Numbered from the stretch's first letter, positions 45,295-58,150 are shown. The stretch is DNA of 64,000 nucleotides from Coptis chinensis (GCA_015680905.1 CM027377.1:15152501-15216500); one strand, 5' to 3'. The notes: generated by a model from the sequence alone, not told the origin. Translations and numbers: made by a program.

Positions 45295-48200
45295 AAATAA
45301 TTAGAGGGTCAGCTAGTTGAATTTTGTAAGATTTTGCTTATGAGCTCAGAGTATTTAAATAGTTAAAATAAAAAAACTTTGAATCTCTTGAGTTGAATAT
45401 ATACTGATGTCAATCAAACCTAACTAATTGTTGAAAATTAATACTTTTATTGGACGAATTTGTAAGTAGAGATTTTCTGATCATATTTTCGGTTAGATAC
45501 AATTTTTTGGCTTGTATCAGGTAAGAATTTCGTACAAACATTTAAAAAAAAGAAAAAAAAAATGAGTTGAAAAACTTTTATTAGGAAAAAGAAAGTACAG
45601 AAGTATTAGGAAGTCTCGAGGGTTTTTTCCCTGAAAAAACTTGTAAATAGTTAAGATGGGTTGAAAATGAAAATGAATATTTTGCTCCATTTGATTGAAT
45701 TAGTGTTTATTATTCTGAACGGAATTCCGCCTAATATTTTGGTATTTTAAAAAATCGAAAAAAACAGTATAGAATTGAAATATTGATAATTTCGAATATA
45801 ACATGAGCCGAAATATTATAAATTTCGGTTTTTAAATTTGTCGGAATTCTAATAATTTCGAAATCCCAAACTATAAATTGAATACAGTTGAAAATGAAAA
45901 ATATTCAACCAATTTATTACACTGGCCCACAGAGACCACTCATGATTTTTATTTTTCATTTTAGGCAAACTTCATTGCATTGAAAAATGTCAATAGTGGA
46001 AATATGAAAGGTATAACAATATATATTCTCCTTGATTTACTCGTCTAAAAAATTGACCACTACACAGTTCTGGTTCGGAGCGGGGTTTTCTTTCTTTTTT
46101 TTCGGATTTTGGGCAACATAGACATCCCTAACTACCACAAAGACAAAGGAAAAATAATCTAATTTGGCATTTGCTTAGTTACCCCCACAAATCACCAATC
46201 TGTGCATACTCATATTAATGTGAAATGCTTATTCAATATACCCAACAATACAAACAAAATTAACAAAAATTACAAAAAAAGTTGATGCAAAATGACAAAT
46301 ATAGCTGTTATGGCCATTGGACTTTCGTATTCTACGAGTATATTTATACATAGATACTGACTTTCATTTACTACGGAATTGAAAAGACAAAAGTATAATG
46401 GGACAACAATTAAGATTAGAGTACTGTACTCCGAATATATCTTCAGTTTTTTTTTTGCTAAATAAGTACGAATTTATCTTAAGACTACTAGTCCTCAGAC
46501 TGTAATATATATAGATTTCAAAATACTAATCGATCTCAGATATTTAATATTTTTAAGGGACACTACCTCAATTAGCTTATTTTAAGTTTCGAATACTTTA
46601 GCATAGGTGTATATATTTCTCAATTTTTAGTCCTACTTGGTTAATTAAATACAGTTTAGTTATTCTTAAGGTGTCATGCTCATGACATGTGTGATGCATT
46701 ACTTCTATTACAAATGCACAATGTGACCGACCTATGGACATTTGTCAGAAAATCCAATCCATTAAAAAGGTTCTTGTAAAGTATCTCAAGGCTATACGGA
46801 GATTATTAGACACCTAAGAACAGATTTCCTCGCTGACCTCTAGAAGAAACAATGGCATTTAAATATGTATCCAAAGACTTTGGGTTGCAACCAACTAATA
46901 ATACATATGATATGCAGATCTGAGATTGTGTGAGGTGGTAAAATCTTGGTTGGTTTTGTTTATAACAACCAAGGCATCTCAGCCATATCTGTTTTTGTTT
47001 TGGAGCTTACTGTGATTTTGCTATTTCAACTTAAGAGACTATAGTATACCGCTCTTGTGTAAGGCAGGTGATCTGATGGCCAAAACGAATGCGACAACTT
47101 CAGTCAAATTAATCCACTCAAATTTCGGTCAACATATATGATGGATCTCCATATTTAGAGAGTTGTGAATAGATAAATTTTTAGACTAGATTCGAATCAA
47201 AATCAGTGTAACTTTATATTAACAAGTATGCGGAACTGGGCTACGCATAGGTTTTTTTCAAATCTTTAAACCTATCGCTCTGACATCTTTAAAATACAAT
47301 ATAAAAAATTAAGAGAGATTGATTATAATTTCAGTTGCGTGAGGGAGGTTTTCTAAATTATTTTAAATAATATGAAAACTAATTCTAATTTCAATGAAAG
47401 AGTTTTTTGTAAATTATTTAAAACGGAAGGAGCTGATTAGAATAATTGAGGGAGGTGTTTCTAAATTGTAAAACATGAGAGATTAGAAATAGCCTATTCC
47501 GTTGAGAAGTGTAGTTCCTGATAACCCGGCTATGATATAGTGTAGAGATACGAGTCAAATAATACAATAGTGTGCAAAATTTTAAAATGCAACTTCAATT
47601 CTTGACTTCTTTTCAATTTCTTATGCAACGCAATCAGATATGAATGTACTTAATTCTGTGATCCTTATATTGTTGGATCATATGAATTACCACAATCAGA
47701 TGAGAAAATTGTCCATCCACACAGTTATATTCGTTTCTCTTGTTGTAGATCTTGGGTCAAAAGTTTGATTAGATGGTTAATATCACTTGATCAGTGCAAT
47801 ATTTTAGTTTCTTTGCATATTATTTTCCATATTTGTTCTGATTTTTAAACATGCAGAATAATGAAGATCTTAAAGGAGCTAGAGAGTTTGGGCATTGATC
47901 AGATCAGTGATCCCAGTCTATTACCAGTTCTGTAAAGAAGTCCTGACAACAACGACATCACCTATGTTCTTCAATTCCATATAATATGAGAAACATGATC
48001 CACATATTTGCTGTTAAGGTTGGGACAGTTGGGTACCCTACTAACAGGATACAGGAAAATGGGCATATGCAGTCTGACAGTCTCTAATACAAAACGGCTA
48101 CCTGGTCAGGGCACACTGGCATCAGAATATATTAACAAAAACCAGTTAAGCTACTTCACTTGACAAGTTGACAACATAACTGAGATTTGTATGTTAGCGA

Positions 48201-49435
48201 TCATTACATTACTATTAGTTAGCTAACTTAGCTTAATCATAAATAAATTTCATAAAACTTACAGCGATAAGAGCAGCTATGGAAACAACTGAAATTTTAT
48301 GATCATTAATCAGCAGTTATAACTAATCCAGATCATACGTTTATACATGATCACAATGATGGATAGTACATCTATTAGATAACTCAGGAGAATGCGAGGA
48401 TATACATCAACAACCAGCCGGCATGGAACGCAAACTTTATCCATAATTCAGTACGAGAAGTCCAGACAATGATGGCGAATTAGAGTGTTTTTGTTGGGCC
48501 ATTGTTGCACACACATAGGCCTAAAGACAAATTTTACCCATACCTTGGGATTCAATATTAGTTAATACTCTGCTGCAGCCAAATTCGTCAGAGTTTAAAG
48601 CAAATTTGACAACATGTTCCTGTAAACATGTTGAATGCTTGGCCAATTTTAAATTATCAAATTGAGAAATATATGGAAGAATATATAGTGTCATAAGAGT
48701 TTATATAGCCAAAGGCCCAACGCTGCAATGGAAAGGAAGATAGCCAAGCTTATCAGAAAGCGAAGGTATATGGAGTCGCAACATCCTAATAACAGGCAAA
48801 CTAGAACAGTGTTCACTGTTTAGGATCCCAACTTATTACATTGAAAAACCAAAAACCCAAAATACAGAATATTGTTGCTTTTTTTCAGATGATTTGAACC
48901 TTGGACTGAGGTTCTTATTGAAAACAAAAAATTCGTTAGGATGAACTATGAAGAAGCAACTGACCAAATTGCCATTAAATTTTCATGTCCTATTTTGTCT
49001 GACTGTCAACTGCACTAGTAACGGAAGTGTGGATGAAGCGAAATAACAGAATTCGAAAGTCTTCCCTACTTAAATAATTTGTTTTTCCTACCAACAAAAC
49101 AGGAATGCCACAATTTCGGACCTGCCAAGCACATTAGCAGGCCCAATAGGTTAATAAATTGTATTTTTGATATACAAATACATAGAAATTATTATGTAAA
49201 ACACTTCTATATTGGAGGAACACTACTTGAACCCGGATTTTTTTTTTTTTTTTTATAGAAGCTCTTTTTTGGCGTAGTAGTCTCATAAGTCAATATTTAA
49301 CTTGAAAAGCATTCCTTGAGAGAATGTCCTGATTGCATAATGCATATTGTTCTTCGGACAATAAACTGCTAGTTTAGCATTATTAGTAGAACCCGGTGAA
49401 GAAATTTGCCAATGTCAACATTCCTACGACTTATT
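45295..49435. other. AT-rich intergenic DNA
   Basis: No coding region, RNA gene or identifiable element. A 24-codon frame at about 47861 (MKILKELESLGIDQISDPSL) begins just after a possible splice acceptor, ACATGCAG, but has no partner exon. Confidence 0.45.
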
Positions 49436-49712
49436 TTTTGAGTCAATGGCTCCTATCCCTTTAAAAGTAGTGTTAAAAGTCGATAAAATAGAAATTTAAA
49501 GTCAACAAAAATAGAGTTAAAAGTCGATATATTTTTTTCTCATCATTTTTTTTGTATATATCTAAATTTTGAAAGGATTTTCTATTTTTCTTTCTACATA
49601 GAAGTAAAATAGAATAGAAAAAAATCTTTATATATAATAGAAAAAATAAAAAAAAAATGATAGACTTTTAAATTTCAACTTTTAAAGGGATAGAGAGCCA
49701 TTGGACTCAGCC
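49436..49712. mobile_element. Small inverted-repeat element
   Basis: The left arm GAGTCAATGGCTCCTATCCC and the right arm reversed, GAGTCCAATGGCTCTCTATCCC, each followed by TTTAAAAG, are inverted repeats around AAAAGTCGATAAAATAGA-type DNA. Superfamily not assigned. Confidence 0.65.
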
Positions 49713-50025
49713 TTAAAGAATGATACATCTAGCCTTAAAGAATGATACATCTTTCAACTTTATCGTAACTAATGAGCAAATGAGTCAATGATGTCCTACA
49801 CATATATGAGGCAATAAAGAGTAAAATAGAGATAGAGAGTAAAATCCTTTGTATATATAAAGAGGAAATTAATGATAGAGAGTAAAATATGTTGACTTTA
49901 GCTCTACTTTTAAAGGGATAGAGAGTTATTAGACTCAGCCTTAAAGAATGATACATCTTTCAACTTTATCGTGACTAATGAGCAAATGAGTCAATGATGC
50001 CCTACACATATATGAGGCAATGGAC
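49684..50025. repeat. 229-bp tandem duplication
   Basis: AAAGGGATAGAGAG, then CTCAGCCTTAAAGAATGATAC and GAGCAAATGAGTCAATGATG, occurs near 49684 and again near 49913. It includes the right end of the inverted-repeat element plus its flank. Within the first copy a 22-bp piece (AGCCTTAAAGAATGATACATCT) is doubled again. Confidence 0.85.
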
Positions 50026-50900
50026 TTCAAATTTCATCATTATCACTTCATGCTCACAGTACACCTAATTATTTACACAGGATAAGAGGGTCAAAGTGCT
50101 AAGCAAACAATAGGCGTTTTCAAGAGAATTGAAAGATTGATTTTGTTTGCTACAAATAAGTTAGTTGTGTGTCTTCATTGCTAATTATCGATTCTCACTT
50201 GAAGATCTCTCAAATCATCCAATTGATCCCTATGCTATGACTCTATGAGTGACTATACCAAATTATCAGTGTGTCAATTAGTGAATAAAATGTATAAATA
50301 TATTACAGATATTCATGAACTATATACATACTTCTAATTATTTGTTGGATAAGACAGATCAATGAGCATCCTATCCAACACCAGTACTTTTGTTATTACA
50401 TGTACAACGATTTATTTTTGTATATTTAAAACTTTTAATATATAAAGTTTTTCAATCTTTCTTGAAAACGAATTTTTTGAATTGACTCTTTGATTAATTA
50501 TTAACGAATCCAAACTATGATCCTCACAAGGATGCCCATTTCACGTGGCTCCGGTGAGTCCAATTTGTTAGTTTGTAACCTTCCTCATTTTTTGAATCGT
50601 TTTACGAGTATAAAAATTCAAGTATTATATTATTGCTTTAATGATACAATATTGTATGTGGCATTGCTTGACTTTATTATAGACTTTCATTTGATATTTT
50701 CCATTAGATGTCAACATTCATTTAAAGTGCGAAGAAGAATCTTCTTCCTAATATCCTCCTAATAACATTCCCATAGGCCATAAGCCCATCACTCTCTGAT
50801 AACTTTTACTAGAGGAGTAGGTGCTTGAGATGAGATATGTTAGAAGTCTACTTCAGGTCTAAAGGACTGGACCCATTTAGCATCACACCCACACTCCAGC
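50026..50900. other. Intergenic DNA
   Basis: No gene or element recognised. The 81-codon frame at 50517-50762 has no motif. Confidence 0.45.
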
Positions 50901-51745
50901 AGAGAAATTTTTTGCTCATTGGGTTATTTGCTCATTGGGTCATTGGCGAGTAAAATCTAAATACGTGGCAGAGTATTCATAGGAGCCAGATATATTACAT
51001 AACGTGAGAGAATGGGGAGACGTTTGAGACAGAAAATCATAAACTTCTGTTCTTCTCTCTTCGATTATAAAAAAAAAAAAATTGGATTGCAGAAAACTCA
51101 ACCATCTCAAGTCTGTGATTCCGGATTGAAAATTGTTATAAATTAAGGTAGAACAAATTGTGCATGCTGCAAAAAGTGTTTATTGGTATTTTAATATGAT
51201 TTCATAAAGAATTATGATTTTGGATGAATATTATGGAATCACATATGCATTATTCTATGATCGTTGATCCATGAAACTTTTGAAAGCAACACATCTCACC
51301 CCTAACAATTAGGTACTATTTTCTTATTTAAAAGAGCCAAAGAATACCAAAGGCAATTGAGCACCCATACTTTCATTAAAGAACATTGGAACTAATTACA
51401 ATGATATGGCAAACTTCACACCTTATACAATGTGTCTAAACTTTCTTGCAATTTTATAATAATTAAAGTAGTGATTTTGGAAGTTTAAAACATGTAGAAC
51501 ATCGTCACCAAAGCGGAAAAAGAAGTGGGCAGGAGATTCGAAAGAAGAAGTGGGCAGGAGATTCGATGTAATTATTATTTTGCAGTTTCCACATATTTTC
51601 AGGGACTAATTATTTTTTGTCATAAACGTCTCCCGTCCTCTCACGTTATGTAACAGCTGGCTCCTATGAAAACTCTGCTACATGTTTAGATTTTACTCGC
51701 CAATGACGCAATGAGCAAATAGCCCAAGGAGCAAAAAAATTCTCC
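50901..51745. mobile_element. Long-TIR element (~845 bp)
   Basis: About 150 bp at each end are inverted: AGAGAAATTTTTTGCTCATTG, shown here by its key parts GAGAA and TTTTTTGCTC, then TCATTGGCGAGTAAAATCTA, CATAGGAGCCAG and ACATAACGTGAGAG. These recur reversed at 51620-51745. The interior has no transposase. Long inverted ends suggest a non-autonomous Mutator-like element, but no clean 9-bp duplication was found. Confidence 0.75.
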
Positions 51746-52244
51746 ACATGAGCGTAGGACTTTTAAGGCCCAAGCGTAGGACTTTTAAGTGAAGTTATAT
51801 TTATGATTAGCAAACGCAATCAATGGAGTACCTTTTTGGATGATCAAGAAATCATTAGATAAATCCAATTTAGAAAATAAGAGATGAACTTTTTGTGATT
51901 AGACGTTATTTGAGAAACAGTCCGATCAAATCAATTTCTTGATTGATGGCGTTACATGTTGAAATTTGTCATTTTTTAGCTTCCGCATATGTGAAAAACA
52001 TAAAATGGTATTATTTATTTTCACCAGTTTTATTTATTCATATATTTTATGGCTAAATCTATGGTATGCAGATCGTATGGTATGCTATCAAATCTGGGCC
52101 ACTCATACCAAAGGGTGCGTGTGTATTGCATGGCAAAAAGAAATCGATCCAAAGGCCCACATTACCCCACCATACATCCGCGCAAGACTAGCGAAGACAT
52201 GCTCATATTTTATACTCATATTTTATACTTCATACTAAGTATAT
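51746..52244. other. Intergenic DNA with short direct duplication
   Basis: AGCGTAGGACTTTTAAG occurs twice (about 51752 and 51774). Nothing else was recognised. Confidence 0.5.
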
Positions 52245-53041
52245 ACTAATTGGTATTTATTCTTTGCGGACCCAATTTGTGTTGGGCGGACTTCAAAAAA
52301 AAACAATTATTACAAGTGTGCCATTTAGTTTCAAATCTAAAAAAAAACAATTATTCAAAATATACCATTGATTACGAAAAATTGAATTGAAACCTCGAAC
52401 TTAAGCGACCGGTTAGGTCGTTTGGATTTAAATCCGAAAAACAACTGGCCACACCGTTTGGGACTTAGTCCAAACGACCCGCCACCATACCGGGTTAAGA
52501 GCCCAAAAACATAACTTTGAATTTTTTCAAAATTCAAATCCAAACGACATGGCACCGATGCGGACCGAGTCCAAAATGATGTGGCCATGTCGTTTTGGGG
52601 ATTTGGACTTATAAAAAATGGCCACACCGTTTGGACTTAGAAAAATCCCCAACGATATGGCCACACACCGTTTGGACTAAGTCTCAACAATATGGTCACA
52701 CCGTTTGGACTTAGTTCAAAACGATGTAATAATGTTGTTTAAGGATTTGAACGAAAAAAATTCAAAGTTCTGTTTTTTGGGCTCTTGACGGTGTGGTAGG
52801 GTCGTTGGACTAAGTCCCAAAGCGGTGTGTGGCCAAGTCGTTTGGGACTTAGTCCAAACTGACTGGGTCGTCGTTTAAGTTTGGGGTTTCGAATTCAATT
52901 TTTTGGGAATCAATGGCATACTTGTAATAATTTTTTTTTTTTTAGATTTTTTGAAACCAATGACATACTTGTAATAATTATTTTTTTGTGGGAGTCCGCC
53001 CAACACAAATTGGGGTCCGGCAGTAATAGGACCCTACTAGT
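52245..53041. mobile_element. Inverted-repeat element with internal palindromic repeats
   Basis: The left arm ACTAATTGGTATTTATTC, then GCGGACCCAATTTGTGTTGG, matches the reversed right arm ACTAGTAGGGTCCTATTAC, then CCGGACCCCAATTTGTG. The homology continues for over 100 bp through GCCATT and the AATTGAATT-GAAACC region. The interior (52430-52880) repeats CGTTTGGACTTAGTCC and AAACGACATGGCCACACCG in both orientations. No transposase and no clear target duplication. Confidence 0.72.
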
Positions 53042-53308
53042 TTAGACCAATGTTCATGATTCCAAACGAAAGAATATTTCAGTTTTTGAAAACATCAAAA
53101 TAGTATCGACACAATAATATAGAGTTTGAAATATATCTAGAATCTAGTTAGAATTCCAACATTTGGAGTTGTTGGAATTTTGGCCATTATGAAATCCTGA
53201 ACTATAGCCTAAACCAGTGTTAAGTAGCCTTGGTCATTTAACAATCATTGCTTTATCATATTAGTCACAAAAGACATATCATATTAGTCACAAAAGGCAT
53301 ATACTTGT
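53042..53308. other. Spacer
   Basis: No feature recognised. A short direct repeat, CATATTAGTCACAAAAG, occurs just before the LTR. Confidence 0.45.
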
Positions 53309-53828
53309 GAGGGAGTAATATACATTTCCAATAATATTAAGCACGTGTACAGCACACAAAGACGGTAACACTCATCTATGCGTCCAGGTCGCTCAAGATC
53401 AATTACTCTATGGTCATGCAACCTCATCAGCACCCAGAACGCTACACCCTCATAACGTCCGCATCTAGAACGGCAAGCGTCAAGAATGCTCATATTGTCC
53501 ATCACTTCAACGGCTAGTAACGTATGGCCTGGCTGTCACCTTAAAGACCGAAGCTGCAAATGCACTCGCCATTACTCCACCGCAGGACACCTTTATGGCT
53601 CTTTAAGTGCCATCAAGTTCAGAACTTGACTAGACACAGGAAAGGGGGAGGCGCGAGTACCCTCACCTATATAAAGAAGAAGAGGAACTACGTCTGACCT
53701 GATTCAAGATCCCCCCCCCAGAGAGAGAACTTGATACGTAGGCAGTTCGTCCTTACAAACTCGATCAATTTAATCCAATTGTCCCAATCCCTTGATCAAG
53801 CCTACATTTGTAAGGATTACCAAAAACA
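53309..53828 (+). repeat. Tat-type 5' LTR (520 bp)
   Basis: TGTGAGGGAGTAATATAC to ATTACCAAAAACA. Same family start as 15423. CTATATAAAG at 53667-53676 serves as TATA box. The downstream GATACGTAGGCAGTTCG is shared with the other copy. Confidence 0.85.
53667..53676 (+). promoter_or_regulatory. TATA box of Tat LTR
   Basis: CTATATAAAG lies after a GC-rich upstream region and about 160 bp before the LTR end. Confidence 0.6.
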
Positions 53829-53836
53829 TCATTTAC

Positions 53837-53854
53837 ATTGGGCACCGTCTGTGG
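53837..53854 (+). promoter_or_regulatory. Tat-type primer/leader signature
   Basis: ATTGGGCACCGTCTGTGG, a one-base variant of the TTGGCGCCGTCTGTGG sequence found after the 5' LTR of Tat-lineage elements. Confidence 0.8.
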
Positions 53855-53929
53855 CTCGATTTCTTGAGTTCACAAACCCTCAATCAATCTCCAACCAAAA
53901 ACTCAAGCCCACGAAGTATGGAAAGTCTC

Positions 53930-56900
53930 CAAGACCAAGTCAAGCTCCTAGTCTCCCAAATGGGAGCGATGACCGACAACATCACTCGCTATGGCAGGAG
54001 AATCTTTTGACTTAAAGACCGGTTAAGCTACGAACAACCCAAATGGTACCACCGCGGAAGGCGGCATCAATGAGGTCAACCAACAAATCAACAGTCTCTC
54101 CGTATTATCGACCCGAGCCGCACAACAAAGAAGGACGAACCCATATCGTTTAGAAGATGCTCAAAACTTATTGAGCATCCCCATTCACAATGGAGATACT
54201 TAGTAAAGCTGCCCCCACGACTTTCATACAACCGCGGTTCGCGATGTATGATGGCGACGCGATGCCTCTAATCAACACGTAGCTCGCTACATCCAAAGCC
54301 TTCAGACTTTTACGGTGCTCACAACTTCGACCACCTACAATGCCGATTGTTCCTGCAAACCCGAAGGAAGGAGCTCTCGATTGGTTCTACTTTCATTAGA
54401 AGCGAACTCCATCGACAAAACTTCAAAAGCTAACGAACCGGTTAAGCCAGCCACTACGTCCACAACAACGCGAAAAGACCGACCTAGATTCACTCTTCCT
54501 ATTATCCCGGGATAAGGAAGAATCACTCGCTCCTTCTTAGGGCCGCTTTTAAACCCGAAGTTGCTATCCGGATAACGACCTCTAGGAATCCTTCGCCACG
54601 TTAGCCTTCACAAAGGCTATCAATAAGCGCAGTTGGTTATACAGGGAGATCATGAAAGAGCGTCCTGAGAAATTGGAAGACTTATACAACCGTGTGGACA
54701 AGTACATCAAGTTGCAGGAGTCACTAGCGAAGGACAACATCCCAATGGAGGAAGTCGCAGCAATATCAGACGCTGCTCTATCATCTAATAAGCGACCCAG
54801 ACAACATGACAGAAGCCTGGAAACATAATGCAATCTCAACGTGAGTTCGCGATCCCTACAAGATCTCCAAGTTACATACTGGAAAAGGTAAAAACGGCAG
54901 CCTATTACCGACTCGAGGTAAAAGGCTAGAAGACACACCAAGAAAGCCGCATCGCGTGCTTTCCATAAAGCAAAGTGTCATGAGACCAACGACTGCTGGA
55001 TGCTCAAGCACTATCTTCAAGACCTCGTCGAGGCTGGGCATATCAAACACTATACACCACAAGCTCAAGGCCTACCGAGAATGAAACCGATCTCCTCCAC
55101 GCCACCACCAACAACCTCGTTCACACTCTAGAGGACGCTCCAACGAGCGTTCTCAACATGAACGCCCAAAGACTCTTCCGCGGGGATAATCACGAACAAT
55201 CAACATGATCACATTCCAAGACAACTCGCAAGCGTCTTCTAGGGAAAAAGGAGACAAGTAGGCTCTGTAGGAGGTCTACCAATTCTCCTCCCAAAGCGCC
55301 TCTGTTCCATGAATAGCCGCGGCCCGCGACTCGAGGCGACATCACCTTCACCGAGGCCGACCTCAACAAGGTGTGTCTCCCTCACAATGACGCTCTGGTC
55401 GTCTATGTCAAAATCAGCGACTAGACGGTCAAACGCGTCCTCATCAACCCAGGCAGTTCATGCAACATCTTTTTCTATCGAACCATCAAGGAGATGAACT
55501 TGCCCAAATTGGTCATGATTGATCCAATAGCCCCTCTCTACGGCTTCAATGGATCTCGTGCTGACCCTATCGGAGATATCATTCTACCCGTCTTAGTGGG
55601 ATCAAATGAAGACAAAGTGAGCATCAACACGCGCTTCAGCGTCCTAGATGTCAACTCATTCTATACTGCTATTTTTGGACGTCGTTGGATCCACAAGATG
55701 TAAGCAGTGCCTTCAACACTCTATCAGGTACTACACTTCCCTGGCCCCAGAGGCATGATGGAGCTACGAAGCAACCAGCTCAACGCTCACAACTACAGTT
55801 AGATCCTCTCAGTCAGCAAGCCCACTGGGGATTCACTCAAGAACAAGGGAGAGGTCACCAAAACAAAGATGGTAGAAGACTTCATCACTGAAGTCACATC
55901 CCTCGCCAAATCCGCTTCGAGTAATCTAGCAAAAGAGAATGCTAGGGCCTCAGCCAAAGGCGTCGCTCCATACGTCATTTCACCAAAGGAGAACGCTGGG
56001 CCGGGCTCAACCAAAGGCCTCACACTAGACGTTAAGTTACCTGAGGTCACCGGGCGACTTCGACTCAAAGGGAGGCACCACAAGAGACAAAGACCCGAGG
56101 TGGTAGCCCCCCCTTCTGCGGACCTTTGAGACCGAACCAAAGAAAAAGTCAACCTAGGAACAGAAGACGATCCTAAATTTGTTTACATAGGAGCTAACAT
56201 TGATCCTACGCTCAAGACACAACTTGTAAGCATTTTATCTCTGGATAAAGACGTTTTTGCTTGGTTGTACATCGATGTCCCTAGAATTAACCATAACATT
56301 GCATATCACAAATTAAATGTCAACCCTAATGCTAAGTCAGTTCGCCAACGACTAAGGAAACTATCTCTTAGGTTCAAAAAAGCAATAAACGACGAAATCG
56401 ACAATCTCAAAAAAGTAGGCTTCATTAGAAAAGTGGAATACCCCGAGTGGATTGTTAATATTGTAGCAGTCCCAAAAAAAACAACACAGTTCGCCTATGT
56501 GTCGACTTCACCAATATCAACCAAGAAACCCCTAAAGATGGATTCCCTTTACCAAGAATCGACCAACTTGTATAACAAACCGCGGGCCACAAACTCCTAT
56601 CATTCATGGATGCATACAGTGGCTACAACCAGATCCCACTGGCAGAAGAAGACCAAGAGAAAACCTCATTCATAACAGAACAAGGCATCTATTGTTACAA
56701 CGTCCTCCGATTCAAATTTTAAAGATTTGGAGGCGACCTACCAACGATTGGTCACCGATATGTTCCAAGGTATGTTAGGAGATACTATGGAGGTCTACAT
56801 AGACGACATGGTGGTAAAAAGCAAGAAAGTTGGAGATCACTTGGGTCATCTTGAACAAGCGTTCTCCAGACTGAGGCGAACTCAGATGAAGCTCAACCCC

Positions 56901-57120
56901 GAGAAATGCCTTTACGGAGCGTCCTTCGGGAAATTCCTTGGATATTAGGTATCTCAACGAGGGATAGAAGCAAACTCAGATCAGATTCGAGCGTTCTCGG
57001 ATATGCCAGATCCAAAAACAAAGAAGCAGATACAAAAATTGTCTGGGATGGTGGCAGCTCTAAATCGATTTATATCGAGAGCATCTAACAAATGCCGACT
57101 GTTTCAGCAAGATTTGCCAA
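53930..57120 (+). pseudogene. Gypsy gag-pol (gag, protease, RT), degenerate
   Basis: Gag: AFTKAINKRSWLYREIMKER, EKLEDLYNRVDKYIKLQE (about 54600-54720), then HETNDCWMLKHYLQDLVEAG, the usual pre-protease gag motif. Protease: DITFTEADLNKVCLPHNDAL, a TAG after KISD, then RVLINPGSSCNIFF where the family has Asp at the Asn position (catalytic D to N), and ILPVLVGS, TAIFGRRWIHKM (55494-55703). RT: KLNVNPNAKSVRQRLRKLS, FIRKVEYPEWIVNIVAVPKK, shifts, FMDAYSGYNQIPLAEEDQEK, then a short deletion in place of the FGLKNAGA block, and the intact catalytic YIDDMVVKS at about 56799. There are multiple stops and shifts, so it is not functional. The lineage follows from the primer signature and domain order. Confidence 0.88.
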
Positions 57121-57309
57121 AACACACCAGTTGAGGGTTGTGAGTAATGTTTTTTGGAGATGGTGAAGGAGATGGTGATTGGGGAAAGATGAGACTGGAC
57201 TTCGGTTTTGAAGTTGCCTACGCGTCCAAAGATATTGCTTGGGATCAAGTCTCGATTGCGTAGTTCTGGAAAATGACGAAGGTTGGATTTTATAGGTAGC
57301 ATTGCTGAT

Positions 57310-57830
57310 AGTTACTTCCTCGTTCTCCAATATTCCAATCGTGGGTTGAAGTTGGAGAAATGGCGGAGAACCGGCCCAATCATGGGATGAAGTTGGAGAG
57401 GCTGGAGGGAGAACTGTCATTTCGTGGGATGAAGTCGAGAACTGGCGGGAGAATTGTCGATTCGTGGATTGAAGTTGAGAACTGGCGGGACATATCCACC
57501 TCGTTGAATGAAGTTGGAGAACCTGGGGACACATCGGCTTTCGTGGAATGAAGTTGGTTTCATCATGGGGGAGAATCGATTCGTGGATTGAAGTTCGAGA
57601 ATGGCGGAGAACTGTCGGCTCGTGGGATGGAGTTGAGCTGGCGGGGCGGGAATCGGCTCGATTCGTGGATTGAAGTTGGAGAACTGGCGGGGACATCCGT
57701 CGGCTCGTGGAATGAAGTTGGTTTTCCGGCGGGAGAACTGTCGGCTACCGTGGGATTGAAGTCGAGCTGGCGGGGAGAAGAAGCTGTCGACTCGTGGAAT
57801 GTAGAAGCCAAAGCATGGGCTTTTCATAGA
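57310..57830. repeat. ~50-bp tandem repeat
   Basis: About ten units on the pattern GGCGGGAGAACTGTCG, (A/G)(C/T)TCGTGG and AATGAAGTTGGAGAAC, with variable spacing. Confidence 0.85.
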
Positions 57831-57849
57831 TAAGCTCCGAGCATGGGCT

Positions 57850-58150
57850 CGAGCATGGGGCTTGTTTATAGTTGGGCTCGGCGTGGGGCTTGTTTATAGT
57901 TAAGCTCGAAAGCATGGGCTCTGGCGTGGGCTTGTTTATAGTTGGGCCACGGCGTGGGCTTGTTTATAGTTGGGCTCTGAGCATGGGCTCTGAGCGTGGG
58001 CTTGTTTATAGTTGGGCTCTGAGCGTGGGGTTGTTTATAGTTAGGCCCTGAGCGTGGGCTTGTTTATAGTTGGGCTCTGAGCGTGGGCTTGTTTATAGTT
58101 GGGCTCTGAGTGTGGGCTTGTTTATAGTTGGGCTCTGAGCATGGGCTTGT
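57850..58150. repeat. ~29-bp tandem repeat
   Basis: About nine units built from GGGCTCTGAGCGTGGG and CTTGTTTATAGTT, most regular at 57960-58140. Confidence 0.92.

Larger units (their letters stand above)
53309..57130 (+). mobile_element. Tat-type Gypsy element, 5' part, truncated
   Basis: 5' LTR 53309-53828, the primer-site signature ATTGGGCACCGTCTGTGG (the hallmark of Tat-type plant Gypsy elements), then gag, protease and RT in Gypsy order. Sequence identity to the element stops after FISRASNKCRLFQQDLPKHT at about 57120, where minisatellite-rich DNA begins. RNase H, integrase and 3' LTR are absent. Confidence 0.9.

Noticed and set aside
47861..47935. Small exon starting MKILKELESLG
   Set aside because: It has only 24 codons, no partner exon and no known motif. 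The acceptor-like ACATGCAG is common by chance.
50901..51745. 9-bp target duplication for the long-TIR element
   Set aside because: The flanks CACTCCAGC and ACATGAGCG share too few positions, so no duplication is claimed.
53731..54015. Short plus-strand frames at the start of the Gypsy interior
   Set aside because: They cross the LTR end and primer site, so they are not separate genes. The downstream gag motifs give the actual coding region.
57085..57696. 203-codon minus-strand frame and overlapping frames
   Set aside because: They read through the ~50-bp tandem repeat, and repeated peptide words simply follow the DNA repeat.
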